Shown piece by piece: positions 28,582-36,697 of a stretch of 64,000 nt of DNA. The DNA lies in NCBI GenBank assembly GCA_977017575.1, contig CDRNVI010000030.1, forward strand, positions 930,001-994,000. Direction: 5' to 3'. Position numbers and translations under genes: made by a program. Numbering within the stretch: the first letter of the stretch is position 1; the number at the start of each line of letters is the position of its first letter. The stretch is from Paramoeba atlantica (taxonomy: Eukaryota; Discosea). The notes beneath the pieces were generated by a model. That model searched no databases, was not told where the DNA came from, and saw nothing but the letters and a program-made list of their open reading frames with translations.

Positions 28582-30333
28582 TCACTTGAAATGCAAGTGA
28601 TCGATATAAAAAGTGCGAAAAGTGAGCCAGTGGAAATCCATCATGCAATGTATTTCCGAGTAAAAAACCAACAAGTCCTTGCATACAGGACCCCTAAGGG
28701 ATAGAGATTTAGCGCTTTCAGCGAGTTCAAGTTCTGTGAGCGGCGAACAGTCGTTTGACGACTCAAAGGCTGACACCTTCATCAAAAACTGGAGGATTCG
28801 CTTTTCGTAGAGCCTGTATTCGGCGCACTGGAGCGCCTTTTCAATAACACCTGTTTCGTCGTGTTTATGGCTCAGATCTGTCCTTTTGCGCTTCATACCA
28901 ACTGAAGTACCTTCAGGAAGTGCATCAACTTCGCCATGTATTACCATTCTCTCACACAAACCTTCAAGATAAATGTAGTCGCACGACTGCAAGTGTACTC
29001 CGGGTGGAAGGAGACTTGACGCAAAGCCGGTGACGCATGTCTTCACGGCACCCAATCGAGGAGCTCCCCATGGAACATCACTTTCATCACTCACCTCGTC
29101 TGTACCATTTCTAGAGACGTTTCCAAGCAGTCTACATAGTTCTTCATCGAAAGCAGCTGAACATTTCCCGTGTGGCTTTATTTGAGCTCCGTACTTAGAA
29201 ATTGTAAGAAAGACACACTCCAAGAGCATAGTCCGAATGGTGAGTAATTGAAGGACGTATGCAAACGAAAAAATGTTAGCCCTGTCAAACTCAAAAATCT
29301 CCCATGGAATATCTTCTAATTTCGGGGGCGAAGTGATGTGATGTAGTAATTCTGATTGAAAAGCCTGCCTAATAATTCCATTGCATTTCTCATTGTCCTG
29401 AGGGTTTTGCTCAAAACTCGACAGCTTCGAATCCGTATGTTCTTCCGGTAATATCTTTGTTCTCGTATGCACGTTCTTTATCCAGTCTAAAACAGAGCGC
29501 GAAGGAGATAGTAATCTCGATTTATAGAATTCCGACACTTTCTCTATGGCCCGCGTCCTATCCACGTGGGTAACCAAAAGTGAACGAAATTTATTAATAG
29601 ACTCGCGAAGGTGTTGCAAACGTTTGCATATAAAGTCGAGCAAAAGTAAAGTTATAGAGTACAAATTCTCAAGGGACGGACAATCTTTCGTATCAGATCG
29701 CGCCGTAGAAATTGTAGGAATGCTTGTTAGGATTTCTTTAAAATTCAAATGCATTTCATCCAATTTTCGCAGTGCTTCGTCAATTATTTTGTAAACTCGT
29801 TCGAACTCAACTTCATCGGCAGGAGCTTGTAACTTTCTCATGTGGCACGCAAAAATATGGAGGAGCTCTCTCATGGAGGTCACGGGGTGTGATTGCCAAG
29901 CCAAACTTTCAACACTGAGCGTATCCTCCAACTTACTCCGCACTTCGTTACGAATCCGCAGGGGGTAGAATGAGGACAGTGAGTCAACCACGTACTCCAA
30001 GAATCTACTTAGCATTTCCGTATCTCTATGCAAGAAAATTGACATAATATTGGTAACGGCTGTAAAGTCGTTCTGCCGAGCGTACTTTTCTCTACTGACA
30101 GATCGACACCAAGAGCATGACACACACATATCGTAGGAATGCTGCGCGTGAACTTTTATCATATACAACTCATCGACGTCGTACAGAGGTTTTTTAATAG
30201 ACGGAGAAACATTTTCAACGGTATACTTTGAGGAACCATCACTCAAATCTTTACCTGTGACGGTTTTCGCGGAACTTGTGCTCTGAGAATTCTCCCCAAT
30301 TTCTTTCGAAGTCTCATCGTTTCTGGTATCCAT
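28582..30333 (-). CDS. TCP11-like helical protein (tentative)
   Basis: 583 residues, ATG at 30333. A stretch at about residues 155-205 (MRELLHIFACHMRKLQAP, then DEALRKLDEMHLNFKEI) follows the spacing of the TCP11/Sok1 core, where a CAP.RD-type segment is followed by a K.D..N helix. The rest is largely helical with a short Cys pattern CVSCSWC near residue 70. TCP11 proteins regulate protein kinase A signalling in animals and yeast. The match here is weak and by eye, so the function is not assigned with confidence. No membrane segment is seen. Confidence 0.45.
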   Translation of the reverse strand: MDTRNDETSKEIGENSQSTSSAKTVTGKDLSDGSSKYTVENVSPSIKKPLYDVDELYMIKVHAQHSYDMCVSCSWCRSVSREKYARQNDFTAVTNIMSIFLHRDTEMLSRFLEYVVDSLSSFYPLRIRNEVRSKLEDTLSVESLAWQSHPVTSMRELLHIFACHMRKLQAPADEVEFERVYKIIDEALRKLDEMHLNFKEILTSIPTISTARSDTKDCPSLENLYSITLLLLDFICKRLQHLRESINKFRSLLVTHVDRTRAIEKVSEFYKSRLLSPSRSVLDWIKNVHTRTKILPEEHTDSKLSSFEQNPQDNEKCNGIIRQAFQSELLHHITSPPKLEDIPWEIFEFDRANIFSFAYVLQLLTIRTMLLECVFLTISKYGAQIKPHGKCSAAFDEELCRLLGNVSRNGTDEVSDESDVPWGAPRLGAVKTCVTGFASSLLPPGVHLQSCDYIYLEGLCERMVIHGEVDALPEGTSVGMKRKRTDLSHKHDETGVIEKALQCAEYRLYEKRILQFLMKVSAFESSNDCSPLTELELAESAKSLSLRGPVCKDLLVFYSEIHCMMDFHWLTFRTFYIDHLHFK

Positions 30334-30718
30334 TCTTGATTGATACCCTTAATGAATAAGGGAAGTCGATCTGTACCACAAAATCCACTATTAAAATTTA
30401 TGAAAAATAGTTTTTTCCTTGAACGCTCTTTCTTTAAGAGTTTTTCTTTGTGAAAGATTCAGCACACATTGTCCTATGCTGTGAAAATTATTTAGAGATT
30501 ACTTCAAGAAGATCACCTTAGTATAGTGTAGTAAAAGTACATACCTTTCCTTGAAGTATCTGACTCATAAATCAATGATGGGAACCAATTTTAGAGTTCT
30601 CTTTACCAGACTGAATATGCACAGGATGTCATAAGTCAACGGGGTACAAAAAAATCTACAAGTTGTGGGGTCGCAATAATTAGTGGCAAAACATATTTGT
30701 TCATACATCTCAAAAAAA
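30334..30718. other. Intergenic
   Basis: Nothing recognisable. Confidence 0.4.
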
Positions 30719-31048
30719 CTACGCTACCTCATGGGCCATCGAGTCATCAGCCCGTTTGCTAAGCTCGTCACCTAATCTGGCTTTTGCGCTACGGTTTTTT
30801 AGATACATCTCCTCAAAATGGGGTTCCTTCAATATTTCATTAATATCATCTTTCCACAGAGAGAACAAGTAGTAGGGCCACGAGGTGAGTTCCATGGCAT
30901 ACATGTACCCTCCAATGACTAAAGTGGTAAATCCCCAACGATGAATGTATTGATATCGGTCGTAGCGCCATACCATTCTCAGACTTTTCCATCTTTTCGT
31001 TATGGACAAGGGTAAACGAGAAGGAGGTTGTACTAGTGGAGGGGGCAT
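30719..31048 (-). CDS. Small single-pass membrane protein, 109 residues
   Basis: ATG at 31048 (MPPPLVQPPS). A basic, Trp/Tyr-rich segment precedes one hydrophobic helix (GFTTLVIGGYMYAMELTSW, about residues 43-61), and a charged tail follows. This layout, with a positive N-terminal side, resembles small accessory subunits of mitochondrial inner-membrane complexes, but no family was recognised, so that is only a suggestion. Confidence 0.5.
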   Translation of the reverse strand: MPPPLVQPPSRLPLSITKRWKSLRMVWRYDRYQYIHRWGFTTLVIGGYMYAMELTSWPYYLFSLWKDDINEILKEPHFEEMYLKNRSAKARLGDELSKRADDSMAHEVA

Positions 31049-31191
31049 GTACAACAGATTTTTTTTCTCGAAGAAAAAAGATGTTTTATTCGAAAAGGAA
31101 TCCTTAGAAATACCATTCTTTCTGAAAATCGCTTGTCAAGTGTACAAGAATATAGTAAAATATTAGCTTCAATTAATGTTACGATTGTAAC

Positions 31192-31404
31192 TTACAGTTT
31201 TGTAAGTACATTCGTAGGATTCCTAAGTACAGTGCCCCCAGTGTATCCAAACCATTCTTCAGGTGAAAACAGCTTCTTGGGATTTTCATGATTCACCGTC
31301 AATACTTCAGTAATTTGTGTTCTTGTGGTATCCGAAATCACCCAGAATGGAAGTGATTTTTTATTGAATTCCACTGAAAAAGCGACATTATCTTTTGAAA
31401 CCAA
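31192..31404 (-). CDS. Exon-like frame without an ATG
   Basis: The open stretch carries natural-looking protein (PFWVISDTTRTQITEVL, FSPEEWFGYTGG) but has no ATG. On its 5' side it continues as LLQKKIIASVLKVL until a stop at about 31451. Acceptor-like CTTCTCCAG and CTTTTTCAG sites (minus strand, near 31440 and 31370) would allow it to be a second exon. The first exon was not found. The alternative is the remains of a gene that lost its start. The 3' end is 138 bases from the start of the small membrane-protein gene. Confidence 0.35.
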   Translation of the reverse strand: MVSKDNVAFSVEFNKKSLPFWVISDTTRTQITEVLTVNHENPKKLFSPEEWFGYTGGTVLRNPTNVLTKL

Positions 31405-31699
31405 AACCTTTAAGACAGAAGCAATGATTTTTTTCTGGAGAAGCTATTGTTTGAAAAGTAGTAGAGGTATCTAATTATCAAGAAGTCGTCGCAGCTCAAG
31501 AGCCCCCTTAAGTAAAGTTGAATGTACTCATCAAAGTTGAGACTCATCAAATTCGGGGGAAAGTGACGGAAGCGCACTTCACCAGAGAATCAATTTTCGA
31601 TAAGATAAGAGCGCAATACTGGTAAGTGAGCCATCAGAATAGGGAAAAAGGCTTCCATAACCACAATTTCCCATGACAGCGAAAAAGGATTATCATATT
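31405..31699. other. Intergenic or intronic
   Basis: A possible LRR-like scrap, FSGEVRFRHFPPNLMSL, is readable on the minus strand near 31540-31600, next to stops. It may be a remnant of the LRR gene family. Confidence 0.35.
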
Positions 31700-33169
31700 T
31701 TACAGCTCCATATTTCCTTTCTCTCCGCTGTTCCTCTGGCCTTCATGCTCCTCCATAGCCACTGTGACACGAAGGGTTTGTTCTCCACCAGGGACATATC
31801 GAATTATGCAGTATGGTTTGGATTCATATACCTTACCATCCTCCGTGCTATTCTGTGGACTAGGAATCACATCCAGGCTCACACGAAGGGCAGTCGAGGA
31901 GGGTTTTGACAGACGCTTCACGTATCGCCAAGTCGTCGTCCAAAACGACCCGGTGGAATCCTCCACTCCTAAACCAGGCCCTCCCGCCGCCTCCCGCTGC
32001 CTCTGTTCCCCCAGTAGCTGCGACACCGCGCGTATAAACGGGCCATGGACATTAACATCCATAACTTTATCCACCTCCCTGCCATTCCGGCGCGGTAACC
32101 CACGCATCAGCTGTTGATACAAAAACGACACCACCACCTCCTCATCGTAGTCCACCCTTGACACATGAATCGGAATCCGCTGGGATGACCCGAGCACTGC
32201 CGTCGCTACCGCCTCCCCCCACCCCTCCCTTCTACGGTACGCACACCCTAAGGTCCGTAGCCGGTGCCGCAACGCATCCTGGAAACTCCTCGGGCCCAAC
32301 GACAGAAACGGGACAATATTCGCCTGTCGAATATGCGGCAGTCCATCATAGGTCGCATTCACCACATCCCACACCAGCCCCCGCACCTCCTCGGGGCCCA
32401 TCCCCACGGTACGGCCATCACTGCCAAAGTCACTGGTGAGCAGCATACACACCCCCGCCAGCGAGACCCCATCGATAGCGGTCCCATGGCTCACGGCCGC
32501 GAACAGCGGACTGAGTCGCATCACGAGCCCGGGGTGCATCTGGGTGATCTCATCCAGCAGGACGACGGAGGCGTAGGGGAAGGCACGGGCGTGGTCGAGT
32601 ACCCGCGCGGTGATGTCGTGGGCCGCGGCGGTGAGACGCCCCTCACAGGCCCCGTCCAGCAGGCAGTACTGCCCCCCGGGGAGCAGCAGGAGGTTCTCCC
32701 CGGCACGGGGGAGGTGGGGGTGGGGGTGGAGCGAGAGCGCGGAGGAGAGGAGGGAGGCGGTGAGGGTTTTCCCGACCCCGTTGTCCCCGACGAGGTGGAC
32801 GAGAAACCCGGTACGGGGGTCGGCGAGTTTGCGGCTGATGTGACCCAGGAGGGCACGGAGGGCGTGGGTTTGTCCCTCGATGGCGGCGAAAAGGGTGTGG
32901 AGACAGGCGTGGACGTGGCCGAGATCGGTGTTGGAGGTGGATCCACGGAGGGGGGTACCGGGAATGCGCCAGCAGCGGGGTTCGAGGAGTTGTGCCGCGC
33001 GGGTTTCGCAGGGGAGGGTACACCCACAGTGCTCGTACAGTGTATCGGGTGTGGGGTTTTCACAGCGAAGCGGAGAAATATGGTACCCGAAGGGTGGGCC
33101 ACCTCCAACGATAGCGAAAACGAAAACAAGCATGTATAAGTTTGCGCATTTCAAAGGGACATGTTGCAT
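31700..33169 (-). CDS. Torsin-like AAA+ ATPase of the secretory pathway
   Basis: 489 residues, ATG at 33169. A hydrophobic start (LYMLVFVFAIVGG) fits a signal peptide or anchor. Several Cys follow (CGCTLPC). Walker A GDNGVGKT (about 128-135) and Walker B VVLLDEIT (about 202-207) with Q..HPGL after it resemble torsins, lumenal ER/nuclear-envelope ATPases related to ClpB. Human torsin has an Asn after the P-loop Lys (GKN); here it is Thr. A C-terminal extension of about 150 residues has no family counterpart that I recognise. The middle of the gene is a skewed GC island: the plus strand is C-rich at about 31970-32520 and G-rich at about 32640-33050. ClpB/HSP100-like relatives cannot be excluded. 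Confidence 0.7.
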   Translation of the reverse strand: MQHVPLKCANLYMLVFVFAIVGGGPPFGYHISPLRCENPTPDTLYEHCGCTLPCETRAAQLLEPRCWRIPGTPLRGSTSNTDLGHVHACLHTLFAAIEGQTHALRALLGHISRKLADPRTGFLVHLVGDNGVGKTLTASLLSSALSLHPHPHLPRAGENLLLLPGGQYCLLDGACEGRLTAAAHDITARVLDHARAFPYASVVLLDEITQMHPGLVMRLSPLFAAVSHGTAIDGVSLAGVCMLLTSDFGSDGRTVGMGPEEVRGLVWDVVNATYDGLPHIRQANIVPFLSLGPRSFQDALRHRLRTLGCAYRRREGWGEAVATAVLGSSQRIPIHVSRVDYDEEVVVSFLYQQLMRGLPRRNGREVDKVMDVNVHGPFIRAVSQLLGEQRQREAAGGPGLGVEDSTGSFWTTTWRYVKRLSKPSSTALRVSLDVIPSPQNSTEDGKVYESKPYCIIRYVPGGEQTLRVTVAMEEHEGQRNSGEKGNMEL

Positions 33170-33512
33170 TGATAATGTGGAGAAGTGTTTGTGAAAACGA
33201 GTTTGTAGTCATAAAGCTAGTCAGAAATGGGAAAACTATGAAGCGAAACGCATTTTATGTATGGGAAAGAATTAAGTCCTTCGATAAAGGGCGGTATTTT
33301 CATTCTTCTATAGGTTTAGTTTATTATTCTATTATTTTGTTTTAGTGTTAGTTAACATGCCGGGGGGGCATGTTATCGTGATATAGGCATGTTTTAACCC
33401 GTGCCCTCGTTGATTAATTATTTTCGGCCAATTTCCGGTAAAAAATAATTATTTTGTTAATTTGTGCTTTGTTAATAAGAACATTGTTATTTAAATTACG
33501 TTCGAAAGTGCG
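33170..33512. repeat. Intergenic with a G-run palindrome and third arm
   Basis: TAACATGCC (33353-33361) pairs with GGCATGTTA (33367-33375) around a G run; a third copy of the arm, GGCATGTTTTAA, lies at 33386-33397. Followed by AT-rich DNA. Confidence 0.7.
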
Positions 33513-34181
33513 TCACCGGTAAACAGCACCCCGGGTTAATTGAACCGATTTAGGAACTGATCCGTCAACAATAAGTCCTGCTTCGTCAACACGTAATACG
33601 CTCATGCTCGTGGGAAGGTGTGCAAAAGTCACCGTGCCACTAAACCTGTTCTCCGAAAGACATAGGCGGGTTAATCCATCTGGCAAGCGCGTGAAGTCCA
33701 ATGAACCCGATAACTGGTTCCCAGAAACATTTAGGCTGCACAGTGCAGGAGGAAGTTGTGTTAGATCAAACTCCCCCGAAAAGCGAGTTCTTGGAGATGA
33801 AAATTCTTGTAGCCCTCGTGGTAGAAGGGAAGTTTCAATTCTACCCTCTAGGTAATTTTTCGCCAGTAGACATCCCTTGAGGGCAATCCCGAGATGAAGG
33901 TATGTAATAGTGGAAGGAAGGTATGCCCAGTCCAATGTCCCATATAAATCGCGACCACCCCAACGAACCGCTGTAATTGTCGCGGGATTCGCACAATGGA
34001 CTCCAGCCCACTCCGTCACGGATTTCTCTGTCGTCCAAGTCTTATGACGTCCGGTGATATTTGCGATAAAGCGAGAGAGCTCGTACTCTGGGGGAAGAAC
34101 GTTCCCTCTGACTTTGCCTGCACGAGACTCTGTGGTGTCGGCGCAGAAAGGTGAAAAACAAAAGCGAGGTACTCCGTTCAT
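33513..34181 (-). CDS. Leucine-rich-repeat protein, surface-antigen type
   Basis: 222 residues from the ATG at 34181. The N-cap SRFIANITGRHKTWT..EWAGVHC is like the W.G..C cap of trypanosomatid PSA/LRR surface proteins. Four to five repeats then follow with an LP.....L.LS.N.FSG pattern (LPPALCSLNVSGNQLSG and LPDGLTRLCLSENRFSG). No clear signal peptide: the N-terminus has only the moderately hydrophobic VPRFCFSPFC. Related members occur at 34784-35572 and at the right edge, so the family is repeated here. Surface display is inferred. Confidence 0.7.
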   Translation of the reverse strand: MNGVPRFCFSPFCADTTESRAGKVRGNVLPPEYELSRFIANITGRHKTWTTEKSVTEWAGVHCANPATITAVRWGGRDLYGTLDWAYLPSTITYLHLGIALKGCLLAKNYLEGRIETSLLPRGLQEFSSPRTRFSGEFDLTQLPPALCSLNVSGNQLSGSLDFTRLPDGLTRLCLSENRFSGTVTFAHLPTSMSVLRVDEAGLIVDGSVPKSVQLTRGAVYR

Positions 34182-34306
34182 AGTCTTATGAGGAAATGTT
34201 AAATAGTTCTTTGGTGAAAAGGAATTTTCTCTTGAAACATACAGGGGTGCGCACAAAAATGTGGGGGGTCAAATATTATTAAAAACATGGCAAATCTTGT
34301 AAAAGA

Positions 34307-34564
34307 ATGAACCATTCAAAACCTTTCATTAATAATGATACTTGCGGTAGTTGTAAACTTATAACCACGGCTCGGATGCCTGGAGCGCAGGTGGACTTTA
34401 CGGCAAAATTGCAAAAATCTCTTGTCGGAGGTGATGAACGAACCCAAGCGGCGCGAAATGCGATAGAAGACATGAGCAAAAATGATGAGCACAACGGACA
34501 AACAGCAAAGCACGTCGCGGAAAAGTTATGTGACGTCAACAGCGCTCCCAGTTGCGCACAGTGA
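34307..34564 (+). CDS. Possible small protein, 85 residues
   Basis: ATG at 34307; hydrophilic, helix-forming text (KLQKSLVGGDERTQAARNA) with four Cys. It lies on the opposite strand between two LRR genes, so it may be chance or a scrap of a mobile element. No family recognised. Confidence 0.25.
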   Translation: MNHSKPFINNDTCGSCKLITTARMPGAQVDFTAKLQKSLVGGDERTQAARNAIEDMSKNDEHNGQTAKHVAEKLCDVNSAPSCAQ

Positions 34565-34783
34565 AACTAAAAAGAAACCTTCGAGAAGAGAAACATCTCG
34601 TGCCGGCCATACAGGTGCTCATATAATGAGGAAATGCGTAGCTGGTGCAGACCGAGCGGTGTGCGTTAGTCTCCGCCACGGCAAGGCCATTTGGTTTACC
34701 ACCTTTTTCCAAACAGTCAAATTGGAACCCAATTGGATTCAAAAAGTGTGACCTATGCGGTAATAGCAGTGCGCAATTTTCAT

Positions 34784-35572
34784 TTAACTTGAATCCCTGT
34801 ATAATGTACATTGAAATTCGTCAACGACCTTGGTGGCTTTATCGATTTCACCATAGAGCTCGGTATTCTCCTCTAGGCGCAAGGCGCGGAATTGTGCAGG
34901 AATATTTTCAAGCACTACTAAACCGGAGAAACAATTTTTATTGCAATGCAGTTCTATAAATGATGCGGGAAAATCCTGCAAAGAAATTGATCCAGTGAAT
35001 TTGTTATTCGACAAAGAAACATATCTTATCTTCTACGGTAATTCGGACAGATTAACACCACCAGAAAGCTGGTTACTGCAGAGACATAAATATAATAAGC
35101 TTAATGGCAAATGTGACAAGTCGACACTACCTTCGAAACGATTATAACCTAGATTGAGCGTCTCTAATGTATGCGGCAAATGGTTTAAGAGCAACTCACC
35201 CGAAAAAGAGTTGCATGTTAACCAAAGGTACGTGAGCTGCGGCGGCAATAAATCAAGTTGTATAGTCCCGGTAAATATATTACTATCGAGATTACAAGTG
35301 AGTAAGGATCGCGGCAAACTGTCCCACTGTAGAAATCCCACGAGGTTCATGTGTCTCCAACTAATTTCGACAACTTCCCCATCCTGACATTTCACACCTT
35401 CCCAATCGCACGCAGATGTGGACTTGTTTCTCCCAGACCAACTCTTCTTTGTACTGCGCCACGTCTGGTGCTTTACGGTTATGTTTTCGATGAAACGTTC
35501 TAGCATATCAACCTGAGGCAGTAGCATTGCATTCGCTTTTCCGCGACGCGTCTCATACATGTATTTATCCAT
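34784..35572 (-). pseudogene. LRR surface-type gene interrupted by an in-frame TAG
   Basis: Same family as the gene at 33513-34181. Most likely start is the ATG at 35572 (MDKYMYETRR). It shows the cap ERFIENITVKHQTWR...CDWEGVKC, then repeats LPPQLTYLWLTCNSFSG, LPHTLETLNLGYNRFEG and LPLSLLYLCLCSNQLSG. After SELP a single TAG (35033-35035) closes the frame, and the next codons, in the same frame and with no shift, continue with LSNNKFTGSISLQDFP and further repeats to 34784. The rest is undamaged, so the lesion is recent or the codon is read through. No reassigned code is needed by the other genes. Confidence 0.7.
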
Positions 35573-35767
35573 ACCACCAGTCTTGTAAAAGACAAGAAAA
35601 GATCCGTTGGAAATTACACGCACCCAAGTTGAAAAATTAAAATAGATGCATTTCAATGCTTGTACTTGGACTCGAAAATTAAAAATACAGTATAGTTAGC
35701 AAGCCTCCTATCAGAAAAATAGCAACGATCAATCACTTTGACTTAGTCCACCCAAATATGATAGCAT

Positions 35768-36535
35768 TCAAACGTCTTTCCGATTCTGTGAAAAATTCGA
35801 TGAAGGAAAATTTCTAGTTCTTCGCCGCCCCTTCATCCATAAATAAAGTCCTCCAAGAAGCAACCCAAGTGGCAAAAGAAATGCAGTCAATGACATAAAC
35901 CAGACAGCCGCCCCGGTAAATATATCTGAAAAGGAAGAACTGTACGCCCAAATCGTCGTAGGCGTCACCCACGCCAGGAAGTACGCCCCCGCAAAAGGAT
36001 AAAGCACTAAATAGGACATAAGCCACTCCAACAGAAACCCCATAATAGCCTCTGTAAAGGATTCTGCGCGACGGGAGAACACACTACTCCACCATGCGCT
36101 GTTGTAGCTCGCGTCATGCACTACCTCAAATGTCTTTTTCAGCGACGCCTTGTGCTCGTGATAGAATTCCGGACTCCATACCCCGTAGAGAGGTTTCAGA
36201 CGGGATCGCAGGTCCAGTGCCTTACGCTCGACTCGTGCAAGGCTGTACTCTGCCACACGAAGCTCCTCACGTGCCGCCGCGCGTCTGTCTTTTTCAGATG
36301 CTGAGGGAAACCACCCTATGGAGGATTCAATGGCGGAGAGTCGTGTGCGGGATCTCTGTACCGCATCGACGCTGGGAAACACCTCTTTGTCTTGGAGTCT
36401 CTCCAGGGCGTTCTCGAGTTCCATAATTTTGTAGTCGCGTGTGGATAGCGCGGTAGATCGGCAATGCACAGTGTTTGAAACGGAGGTAAGCGAGAGGAGT
36501 GCGAGGTACATCGGGGTCAAAGTGGAAAGTAACAT
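35768..36535 (-). CDS. Membrane protein with coiled coil, 255 residues
   Basis: ATG at 36535. A signal-like N-terminus (MLLSTLTPMYLALLSLTSVSN) is followed by a charged coiled-coil-like part (about 35-140), and then three hydrophobic helices (about 165-185, 190-207 and 215-232). The tail is basic (KGRRRTRN). No family recognised. The order signal-coil-membrane suggests a secretory-pathway or surface membrane protein with its coiled part on the lumenal side. Neighbours are LRR, Ntn hydrolase and torsin-like genes, all with secretory features. Confidence 0.6.
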   Translation of the reverse strand: MLLSTLTPMYLALLSLTSVSNTVHCRSTALSTRDYKIMELENALERLQDKEVFPSVDAVQRSRTRLSAIESSIGWFPSASEKDRRAAAREELRVAEYSLARVERKALDLRSRLKPLYGVWSPEFYHEHKASLKKTFEVVHDASYNSAWWSSVFSRRAESFTEAIMGFLLEWLMSYLVLYPFAGAYFLAWVTPTTIWAYSSSFSDIFTGAAVWFMSLTAFLLPLGLLLGGLYLWMKGRRRTRNFPSSNFSQNRKDV

Positions 36536-36697
36536 GGGTACGTAAGTAAAAGAAAAATAGTCGAGCTTCGAATCCTAGTATCCGAAAAAAGACATTCACA
36601 TGTTTTCATACTTATTTTTTCGCTTTCTTCGCAGCAAAAATTTATCTTTAAAAGAATTTAGAATTAGCTTATTTATTCCGCACTACACGCAGGCTAT

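Noticed and set aside
32264-33139. Long plus-strand frame in the torsin-like gene
   Set aside because: Antisense shadow in GC-rich, stop-poor DNA; low-complexity text with no domain.
35033-35035. Reassigned genetic code (TAG as sense)
   Set aside because: Only one gene would need it; the other genes read normally with standard stops.
36560-36585. tRNA T-arm-like TTCGAATCC
   Set aside because: No acceptor or D-arm partners could be found around it; the same holds near 57272 and 61531.
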